From contig OZ241366.1 in NCBI GenBank assembly GCA_965199905.1, forward strand, positions 1,674,001-1,738,000: a stretch of DNA of 64,000 nt, given 5' to 3'. The position numbers were made by a program, and so were the translations under genes. The notes under the pieces were generated by a model. That model had not been told where the DNA came from. It made no database searches and saw only the letters and a list, made by a program, of their open reading frames with translations. This document shows positions 52,863-60,163 of the stretch, piece after piece (the first letter of the stretch is position 1; each line of letters starts with the position of its first letter). Source of the stretch: Ilyomonas sp965199905. GTDB lineage: Bacteria > Bacteroidota > Bacteroidia > Chitinophagales > Chitinophagaceae.

Positions 52863-53038
52863 ATCAGGCTTTTACCAGCTTTTGACCCGCCAATTTACAG
52901 AACAAGACGCTTTGTTATATTCCGGGTTTTTACCAAAAAATTATGAAGCAAAGGGAAAATCAAAAAGAGCCTAAAACGCTTGTGTGTATTGAGTTTTAGA
53001 AGAATTTCAGGTGCAATTCTTTCACTCTCATTTCATAA

Positions 53039-53068
53039 TTTGTTATTATACCCAAACCCCTATCTTTG
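53039..53068 (+). promoter_or_regulatory. Candidate promoter of secDF
   Basis: TTTG at 53039-53042 and TATCTTTG at 53061-53068 are 18 bases apart, close to the Bacteroidota -33/-7 consensus. The ATG follows 39 bases later. Confidence 0.55.
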
Positions 53069-53107
53069 CGCCTCGCTAAAAAAAATTAAGTTAACCAATA
53101 CTGAAAT

Positions 53108-56100
53108 ATGCAACTGAAAGGTTTGGTGCGGTTCTTTACGATTGCCCTTGTTCTCATCTGTTTATACCAGTTATCTTTTACCTGGATTGTGCGTAATCAC
53201 GAAGACGCCATGTCTGATCGTGCCGAATCGTGGGTAAAAGCAAACTTTGGTACGCCTGCTCAAAAATACCCGAATAATAAAACCGCCCGGGACAGCTACG
53301 CAGATAGCCTGACGACGCTGAAAAAACAGCGTCTTGCTTATTTGCTTGATAGTACCAAAACCAGCAATATCGGGCCGTTTGGTTTGACGACCTATCAGAG
53401 TGCAAAGGATAAAGAACTGATGCTCGGTCTTGATCTTCAGGGCGGTATCAGTGTAAGTATGGAAGTAGGTCTCGATGGTTTAATCCGCTCATTGGCTAAC
53501 TATTCCAAAGACGCCAATTTCAATAAGGCGCTAAACAGCGCTGTGGCTTTAAAAGCAAACAAAGGCGAAAGCTTAATTCAGCTTTTCGATCAGGAATATC
53601 AAAAAGTAGCCGGCAGCGATGCGCCTTTGGCTCCTTTCTTCACCGCGCGCAGCAATGGCAAAATAAAAGTTAGCACCAGCAATGATGCCGTTCTCACTTA
53701 TCTGCAGGACCAGGCTACCATTGCTTTCAATAACACTACCAACATCCTGCGCACGCGTATTGACCGTTTTGGTGTGGCTTCGCCAAACATTAATCCCGAC
53801 CCAACAAAAGGAATTATTAACATCGAGCTGGCCGGCATCAACGATCCGGAAAGGGTAAGACATTATTTACAGTCGACAGCCAACCTTCAGTTTTTTGAAG
53901 TGTATAATACAGGTGAACTGATTGATCCAATACAAGCGGCTGATAAAGCGTTGGGCGCTTTCTTAAGTGGTAAAGGAATAGATACTTTAACCACGATAAA
54001 TAAAGACACCAGTAACATTGGTGCTGCCCGCGGTGCCGATACATCTTTATATTCTACAGATTCTTCAAAGAAGTTGATTGCCGATACAACGAACAGCCTC
54101 GCTTCTGCAAAGAGCACAGCCGACAGCGCAGAAATTATAAAGAGAGAGCATCCGCTTCTTAGCCAGAGCATCATCCAGTTTACACAACCGCAGCAAGACA
54201 AAACAACCGGGCAGCAACGCTTTCCGGCTGAGTTAGGTTATGTGCAGGTAAAAGACACGGCTATTTTGGGTAATTACCTGCGCCAGGATTTTGTAGCCAG
54301 TAAGTTTCCTTCCAACATCTTGTTTGTGTACGGTCGCCCAAATACAAGCGGCGATAAAACAGGACTTCCACGCAACATTCTTCCTTTTTATGCCTTAAAG
54401 ACGCTGGATAACGGCGCTGCCAAATTAGAAGGCGAACGTGTGAGCGAATCGAGCCAGAGTTATGACGAAAGAAACCGTCCTTCTATCAACATGAAGATGG
54501 ATGATATCGGCTCGAAGATTTGGGCGCAGATGACGAAAGCGAACGTTGGAAAACCGGTTGCTATCGTGCTTGATAATGTGGTATACAGTGCGCCAAATGT
54601 TGAGAATGAAATCACCGGCGGTAATTCACAAATCTCAGGCAACTTTACGACGGTTGAAGCACAGGATTTAGCACAGATATTACAGTCAGGTAAACTGCCT
54701 GCGCCGGCTAAGATTGTTCAGGAACAAATTGTAGGGCCAACCCTGGGTCAGGAAGCTGTAAACGGTGGCGGGCTTGCGTTTGCCATTTCCTTCGTTATCA
54801 TCTTCGTGCTGATGCTGGTGTATTATAACACAGCCGGCTGGGTGGCTAACATTGCCTTAATTTTAAACCTGCTGTTTACCATTGGTATATTAGCTGCCTT
54901 AGGCGCTACACTAACTGCTCCGGGCATTGCAGCCCTTGTGCTTACGGTGGGTTTGGCAGTAGATACCAACGTAATTATTTTTGAGAGAATTAAAGAAGAA
55001 CTGACCCGCGGTAAAGGTTATGTGAATGCAGTGAATGATGGCTATCGTCGTTCTTATGCGCCTGTTCTTGATGCGCACGTTACAACGTTCTTGTCGGCAG
55101 CTATCCTGTTCATATTTGGATTGGGTCCGGTGCTTGGTTTTGCTACCACGCAAATGCTGGGTATCACGCTGTCGTTATTTTGCGGTATCCTCGTTTCGCG
55201 TTTGGTTACTGATTTATATACCAACCGCAATCGTCACTTTGAATACTTTACTTCTTTCTCACAAAAGGTATTTAAGCATGCTGCCTATAAGTTTATTGAA
55301 TACAGAAAAGTAGCTTACGGTATCAGTGTCGTAGTGCTGTTGTTAGGCGTTGGTTCCTTCTTCAATGGTTTTGACCAGGGCGTTGAATTTGCCGGTGGCA
55401 GAAGTTATACCATCCGCTTCCAGAATAAGCCTAATGTTGACAAAGTTCGTGATGATCTGAAAGCTGAGTTCGGCGAATATCCGATTATTAAAACCGTGGA
55501 TAAAGACAATCAGCTCAATATCACTACATCTTATAAAATTCATGAAGCCGGTAATAATATAGATTCAATTGTAGAGCAGGCATTGTACACTGGTTTGAAA
55601 AATACATTACCTGCAGGAACGTCTTACACAGAATTCAATAGCCGCTACAAGCAAAGTTCGCAAACGGTATTGCCTTCTATTTCGGATGATTTGAAATCTG
55701 GTGCTACTAAGGCTACCATCATTGCAATCATCGTGATTTGTTTATACATCTTTATCCGTTTCCGCGACTGGCGCTATTCTTTAGGAACTATTGTTGCCTT
55801 GCTGCATGATGTGTTTGTAACATTAGCTGTATTCAGCTTCCTGCGCAAAGTGGTGCCATTTCCATTGGAAATTGACCAACACTTTATCGCAGCGATACTT
55901 ACGGTTATTGGTTTCTCTATGAACGATACCGTGATTGTATATGACCGTATCCGCGAAGACTCCCGTTTAATGACAGGTGCCAGCAAGGAAGAAATTATCA
56001 ACCGCGCTATCAACCAAACGTTGAGCCGCACGATTATGACCTCATTAACCGTATTCTTAACCATCCTGATTCTCTTCATCTTTGGCGGCGAAGTAACGCG

Positions 56101-56251
56101 TGGTTTTGCCTTTGCGATGCTGATTGGTGTAATTACCGGTACGTATTCATCCATCTTTGTAGCGGCACCGATACTGGTTGATTTCGCCCGCAGCAAACCG
56201 TTAGGTAAACCCACAGTAACTGCAAAAGAAACTGCGAGAATAAAAGTGTAA
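53108..56251 (+). CDS. secDF: Bifunctional Sec translocon accessory protein SecDF
   Basis: This 1047-residue fusion of SecD and SecF uses the proton gradient to help pull secreted proteins out of SecYEG. SecD motifs are LGLDLQGGISVSMEV, DRFGVASPNI and NFTTVEAQDLAQILQSGKLPAP, followed by helices with VGLAVDTNVIIFERIKEELTRGK. The SecF half follows: FAGGRSYTIRFQ, IRFRDWRYSLGTIVALLHDVF and GFSMNDTVIVYDRIREDSR. The Asp residues in the DTNVIIFER and NDTVIVYDR motifs are the expected proton path. A long Ser/Thr/Ala-rich insertion lies near residues 270-350, as is common in Bacteroidota. Confidence 0.96.
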   Translation: MQLKGLVRFFTIALVLICLYQLSFTWIVRNHEDAMSDRAESWVKANFGTPAQKYPNNKTARDSYADSLTTLKKQRLAYLLDSTKTSNIGPFGLTTYQSAKDKELMLGLDLQGGISVSMEVGLDGLIRSLANYSKDANFNKALNSAVALKANKGESLIQLFDQEYQKVAGSDAPLAPFFTARSNGKIKVSTSNDAVLTYLQDQATIAFNNTTNILRTRIDRFGVASPNINPDPTKGIINIELAGINDPERVRHYLQSTANLQFFEVYNTGELIDPIQAADKALGAFLSGKGIDTLTTINKDTSNIGAARGADTSLYSTDSSKKLIADTTNSLASAKSTADSAEIIKREHPLLSQSIIQFTQPQQDKTTGQQRFPAELGYVQVKDTAILGNYLRQDFVASKFPSNILFVYGRPNTSGDKTGLPRNILPFYALKTLDNGAAKLEGERVSESSQSYDERNRPSINMKMDDIGSKIWAQMTKANVGKPVAIVLDNVVYSAPNVENEITGGNSQISGNFTTVEAQDLAQILQSGKLPAPAKIVQEQIVGPTLGQEAVNGGGLAFAISFVIIFVLMLVYYNTAGWVANIALILNLLFTIGILAALGATLTAPGIAALVLTVGLAVDTNVIIFERIKEELTRGKGYVNAVNDGYRRSYAPVLDAHVTTFLSAAILFIFGLGPVLGFATTQMLGITLSLFCGILVSRLVTDLYTNRNRHFEYFTSFSQKVFKHAAYKFIEYRKVAYGISVVVLLLGVGSFFNGFDQGVEFAGGRSYTIRFQNKPNVDKVRDDLKAEFGEYPIIKTVDKDNQLNITTSYKIHEAGNNIDSIVEQALYTGLKNTLPAGTSYTEFNSRYKQSSQTVLPSISDDLKSGATKATIIAIIVICLYIFIRFRDWRYSLGTIVALLHDVFVTLAVFSFLRKVVPFPLEIDQHFIAAILTVIGFSMNDTVIVYDRIREDSRLMTGASKEEIINRAINQTLSRTIMTSLTVFLTILILFIFGGEVTRGFAFAMLIGVITGTYSSIFVAAPILVDFARSKPLGKPTVTAKETARIKV

Positions 56252-56270
56252 AACGAAAATCTTAGTTATA

Positions 56271-56306
56271 GAAAAAAGACAGCCTCTTAACGGCTGTCTT
56301 TTTTCT
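56271..56306 (+). terminator. Terminator after secDF
   Basis: GAAAAAAGACAGCC (56271-56284) pairs with GGCTGTCTTTTTTC (56292-56305) over 14 bases with a 7-base loop, and the T run is part of the arm. Confidence 0.85.
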
Positions 56307-56526
56307 TTGTATAATAATGTTCCGTTATTGTAAAACCTGAAGCAATCTGTGGATTACATAATGAAGTTGCGTAAGAGACGAGACTTATAACTGTCTTATT
56401 TATTTTACTTCATACAATTATAAACAGCTTTTGCTGATAACACTAATTGCTTTGCGAAGCGCAATGAAAAACATCATAAAATGTGAAGGCTTACTTATTA
56501 TTAAATAACTCTTAAACCATCCTTAG

Positions 56527-56561
56527 TGAAACGTTTCAATAGATAATGATTCATTACTTTG
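56527..56561 (+). promoter_or_regulatory. Palindromic operator and promoter before the metal-efflux genes
   Basis: TGAAACGTTTCA (56527-56538) is a perfect 12-base palindrome. It lies at the expected -33 position for the -7-like box TACTTTG at 56555-56561. The first gene starts at 56584. This is a good candidate operator for a regulator of the efflux operon. The rest of the gap (56307-56526) holds no recognised feature. Confidence 0.45.
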
Positions 56562-56583
56562 TTGAACCAAAGAACATTATTCT

Positions 56584-56985
56584 GTGCTGGTACTTAAAAA
56601 ATATCTTTCTTTTTTCATCGTGATGCTCGTGGCATTACAGGTGCTTAACCTGGGTTTATATGCCCAGGATTTCAGCCCGCTTGAAAGAGATGCATATGGG
56701 TATAAGTCAAACATCATCAACTCTGTTACCGAGTACATAGCCGAAATTGTGATGGAGAAACGCAATGCGTTTCCTGAGCGTAAGGAAAGCTCTAACCAGA
56801 GCGAGCATGAAGCCATGTATAAATTTCAGCCTTTTAAAATTTATACTTCCCCGCAACAATATACTACGCCTGTTGTTATTGCTGAAAAGCAATGCTACAG
56901 CGGCTTTATTGTAAAGTCTTATATCAATCACACGTCCGATATCACATCTCCGCCACCCAAGTTTTTATCTGTGCTTACCTGCTGA
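56584..56985 (+). CDS. Small exported protein leading the efflux operon
   Basis: I do not recognise this protein. Its 133 residues start at a GTG (56584), with a hydrophobic signal (LSFFIVMLVALQVLNLGLYAQ). The mature part is short and polar with many Tyr, Pro and Gln (YKFQPFKIYTSPQQYTTPVV) and a few potential metal ligands (Met, His, two Cys: EKQCYSG and the C-terminal Cys). It lies before tolC/cusB/cusA-type genes, as I recall for small proteins at similar loci in Bacteroidota. A metal-binding or sensing role is only inference. Confidence 0.6.
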   Translation: MLVLKKYLSFFIVMLVALQVLNLGLYAQDFSPLERDAYGYKSNIINSVTEYIAEIVMEKRNAFPERKESSNQSEHEAMYKFQPFKIYTSPQQYTTPVVIAEKQCYSGFIVKSYINHTSDITSPPPKFLSVLTC

Positions 56986-57028
56986 TTATAAGTTTTCTTA
57001 ACCAGATTCTTATGAACAACAGGGTTGA

Positions 57029-57078
57029 GCTTTGCAACAGCTTCCCTGTTGCAAAGCATCCTGATTTTTATTTTTTTT
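57029..57078 (+). terminator. Hairpin with T tract between the small gene and the TolC-like gene
   Basis: GCTTTGCAACAG (57029-57040) and CTGTTGCAAAGC (57046-57057) form a perfect 12-base stem with a 5-base loop, followed at 57065-57078 by a T-rich run. It could be a partial terminator or attenuator. It lies 195 bases before the TolC-like gene. Confidence 0.55.
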
Positions 57079-57272
57079 CCAAACGCTTTGTTTCGGCTGA
57101 AGAAGTCTGCTGCCACAATGTATCTGCATAAGCGGGTGTAAGATTTTGAAACTTAAATCACTGCACAGCTTTATACAAATACATGTCAGTAAAATGATAG
57201 CTCCTTGCAATCATTTTCAAAAGCAGCCCTGATAAAAGCCAAGCAACAGCGATTTCTTAACTCAGATTTTTT

Positions 57273-58565
57273 ATGGATCATTCAGTACGCAAAAGAGCTT
57301 GCGAAGGTGCGCTGCTAATTATACTTGCGCTGCTTTCTTCTTCGCTTTTTGCACAAACCGATACGATTTCTCTTTCCATACAGGAAGCTGATAAACGCTT
57401 CCTCGACAGCAACCTCTCTTTACTGGCTTCGCACTACAATGTAGATGCAAACAAAGCCTTTATTGAGCAGGCAAAGCTGTGGCCAAACCCGGTGTTAAGC
57501 ACCGACCAGAATATCTATTCTAATAACAGGTTTTTTGAGCATGGTAAAGATGCACAAGGCAATCCCACAGGGCAATATTTCATACAGCTTCAGCAACTGA
57601 TACAAACAGCCGGCAAACGTGGCAAGCAAGTAAACTTAGCTACAACAAATGCTCATATCAGCGAATTGCAGCTACAGGATTTGCTACGCAATCTGCGCTA
57701 TCAATTGCACACAGATTATTACAACGTATCGCAGTTACTAAAGAATAAAACCTTGCTGGCAAACCAGGCAGCGCGCTTGTACAATCTTGAAAAAGCCATG
57801 AAAGCCCAATGGCAGGCAGGCAACATTGCGCAGAAAGATTACCTGCGTATACAATCCACCGTTATTGGCTTACAGCAGGATGTAGCCGAAACCGACAGGG
57901 ACATTATAGCCTCGGAAGAAGATTTGAAAATGCTTCTGCAGATGCAAGGCGCCACTTTCATTAAACCTGCAGATTTATCAAGCGATAAAGCGCTGTTACT
58001 AACTGATAGTATAGATGCATTGGTGCAAACCGCACGGCAGAACAATGCCAATTATCTTCTGCAGCAAGCGCAGCAATTGTACAGCACGCAAAACTTAGCT
58101 TATCAAAAATCTCTGCGATCGCCGGATGTTACGCTCGGGCCTGAATTTGACAAAAACTCTAATTATACGCCAAATTATGTGGGTCTGTCTGTAAGTCTGC
58201 CTTTGCCTTTGTGGAATCGCAACCAGGGAAACATAAAAGCCGCACAAATTAATGTGAAGCAACAGCAAACAGTAGTGCAGGCTGCAGATGTGCAATTGAA
58301 GAACAATATCAGCCGCGCTTATCAGCAGCTTATGATTATTTACAACCTGAATAATGATACGCAGCGCGACTTCTACAACAGTTATCAAACGCTGTTCAAT
58401 AACATGCTGCAAAGCTATCAGCAAAGGCAAATCAGCCTGTTGGAATTTCTTGATTTCGCAGACAGTTACCAGGAATCACAAGCTCGTTTGCTGCAACAGC
58501 AGAACAGCTTGCAGTTAGCCAAAGAAGAACTTAACTACCAGGTTGGATCCGATGTAGTCAAATAA
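57273..58565 (+). CDS. TolC-family outer membrane efflux protein (CusC/CzcC-like)
   Basis: This 430-residue outer-membrane channel has a signal peptide (ALLIILALLSSSLFAQ) and the two coiled-coil repeats of the family, with Gln-rich helices (SELQLQDLLRNLRYQLHTDYYNV; LQLAKEELNYQVGSDV). NPVLSTDQNIYSNN and PLPLWNRNQGNIKAAQ are typical of the metal branch. It is the outer component of the RND complex, with cusB and cusA downstream. Confidence 0.88.
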   Translation: MDHSVRKRACEGALLIILALLSSSLFAQTDTISLSIQEADKRFLDSNLSLLASHYNVDANKAFIEQAKLWPNPVLSTDQNIYSNNRFFEHGKDAQGNPTGQYFIQLQQLIQTAGKRGKQVNLATTNAHISELQLQDLLRNLRYQLHTDYYNVSQLLKNKTLLANQAARLYNLEKAMKAQWQAGNIAQKDYLRIQSTVIGLQQDVAETDRDIIASEEDLKMLLQMQGATFIKPADLSSDKALLLTDSIDALVQTARQNNANYLLQQAQQLYSTQNLAYQKSLRSPDVTLGPEFDKNSNYTPNYVGLSVSLPLPLWNRNQGNIKAAQINVKQQQTVVQAADVQLKNNISRAYQQLMIIYNLNNDTQRDFYNSYQTLFNNMLQSYQQRQISLLEFLDFADSYQESQARLLQQQNSLQLAKEELNYQVGSDVVK

Positions 58566-58582
58566 TTTAAATCATAACTCAC

Positions 58583-59689
58583 ATGAAGTATATAATTGCA
58601 ATAACAGTTTTTATAGCTGCCACCTTTTTGTTCAGCTCTTGCAGCAACGATGCCGCCGCCGATAACACGGACGATGCAAAGACATTCACCTTAAGCGACA
58701 CAATGATGCACATGATAAAAACCGATTCGGTAAAAATGTGCGGCGTGGCAGATGAGCTGCAGCTAAGCGGCGAGGTTAGCTTCGATGAAAACAAAGTGTT
58801 CAAAGTATATCCACGCAGCAGCGGGCAAGTAATTCAGTGCAACTTAACGCTTGGCGATAAAGTAAGCGCCGGGCAAACACTGGCAGTTATTAAGAGTGCT
58901 GATGTAGCCGGCAACTATGCCGATGTATCTTCTGCAGATGCGGATATCGCCATTGCCAAAAGAGCGGTGGACAACCAGGAATCATTGTTCAAAAGCGGTA
59001 TTGCCAGCGAGCGTGATTATGACGAAGCCAAGCAGGATTATGAAAAAGCAATGGCTGAAAAACGCAAGATCACATCGCAAATTGAAATCAACGGCGGCAG
59101 AGGCGCTACAGCCAGCGGTACTTACATATTAACCGCTCCCACCAGTGGCTACCTTGTAGAAAAAAATGTAAACCAGGGCGACTTCATTCGCCAGGATATG
59201 GGCAGTAATCTCTTCACCATTTCCGACCTGAAAGATGTGTGGATATGGGCGAATGTGTACGAAGCCGACATCAACAAAGTAAAGGAAGGAACCAGCGTGC
59301 AGGTCAGCACATTGGCTGATCCTGAAAAGGTGTACAGCGGAAAAGTTGATAAACTCAGCCAGGTGCTTGACCCGACAAACAAAGCGCTTAAAGTGCGTGT
59401 GAAACTCGACAATCCCGACCTCGCTTTAAAGCCGCAAATGTTTGCCAAAGTAACGGTGGATAATGTGTCCGGCGAGCAAGCCGTTTGCGTGCCTACGTCG
59501 GCCTTGATTGAACAAAACGGGAAGACGTTTGTTGTGGTGTATAACAACCGCAGCGACATGAAAATTGCCGAAGTAAATGTTATGAAAACCGCCGGCACAC
59601 GCACGTTCATCAACACAGGTGTAACGCCGGGTCAGCAGGTTATTACAGAAAACGAGTTACTCATCTTCCAGCAGTTGTCGGGCGATTAA
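58583..59689 (+). CDS. Periplasmic adaptor subunit of metal RND efflux (CusB/CzcB-like)
   Basis: This 368-residue lipoprotein has the lipobox LFSSC (Cys20). It has a membrane-fusion-protein core: a beta-barrel and lipoyl-like hairpin (VYPRSSGQVIQCNLTLGDKVSAGQTLAVI), coiled coil (about 110-150), and ILTAPTSGYLVEKNVNQGDF. No N-terminal His/Met-rich metal-binding extension is visible apart from MMHMIKTDSVKM near 45-55, which may bind metal. It links the TolC-like channel to the RND pump. It ends 31 bases before a repeat copy. Confidence 0.9.
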   Translation: MKYIIAITVFIAATFLFSSCSNDAAADNTDDAKTFTLSDTMMHMIKTDSVKMCGVADELQLSGEVSFDENKVFKVYPRSSGQVIQCNLTLGDKVSAGQTLAVIKSADVAGNYADVSSADADIAIAKRAVDNQESLFKSGIASERDYDEAKQDYEKAMAEKRKITSQIEINGGRGATASGTYILTAPTSGYLVEKNVNQGDFIRQDMGSNLFTISDLKDVWIWANVYEADINKVKEGTSVQVSTLADPEKVYSGKVDKLSQVLDPTNKALKVRVKLDNPDLALKPQMFAKVTVDNVSGEQAVCVPTSALIEQNGKTFVVVYNNRSDMKIAEVNVMKTAGTRTFINTGVTPGQQVITENELLIFQQLSGD

Positions 59690-59720
59690 TGACGAAGAAT
59701 TGAGAAGATGTTTGGGATAT

Positions 59721-59832
59721 AAAAATACAGTTTTGGTAACCATCGTCCACCGCTTTTGTGACCGGCAGTTGTGATTCTTGCGTGTAGAAGCAGCAGGAAT
59801 TCTCCCATCAGGGTTCCGGGCAATGATTGAGC
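59721..59832 (+). repeat. Dispersed intergenic repeat, copy H (long type, best preserved)
   Basis: AAAAATACAGTTTTGGTAAC (59721-59740) opens the copy, which continues CATCGTCCACCGC, GACCGGCAGTTGTGATTC, TTGCGTGTAGAAGCAGCAGG and AATTCTCCCATCAGG. It ends GTTCCGGGCAATGATTGAGC near 59832. TTCTTGC (59775-59781) can pair with GCAGGAA (59793-59799) around an 11-base loop. It lies inside the efflux operon, in the 474-base gap between the adaptor and pump genes. The rest of that gap holds no convincing gene. Confidence 0.85.
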
Positions 59833-60163
59833 TTTTACTGAAGCGAATTTGGTTCATCATAAATATGAATCGAACATAATAAAGATGCAGCAGTTCATTC
59901 CGCAATTGCCCTCAACAATGTTTATTATGGATCACTTTCACGAGGGCTTTGTGCAGAATCTGCTCTTGAACTTCCATCAAAATATCGTTCATGGAAAGGC
60001 TTTCATTATTACAAGAAATTCAAATCACAAACATCAGGTTACGCACAAAGCAGCCAGTAAACTTGATTACAACATAATCCACCGTTGGCTGCAATTGCGG
60101 AATGACGAACAGCCATTCACTCACCACTCACAATCCTTATCTCACAACTTATAACTACAAGCA

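Noticed and set aside
59849..60154. 101-codon open frame between the adaptor and pump genes
   Set aside because: The product is His/Asn-rich without family features, ends in low-complexity spacer text and overlaps the edge region of the repeat. Probably chance.
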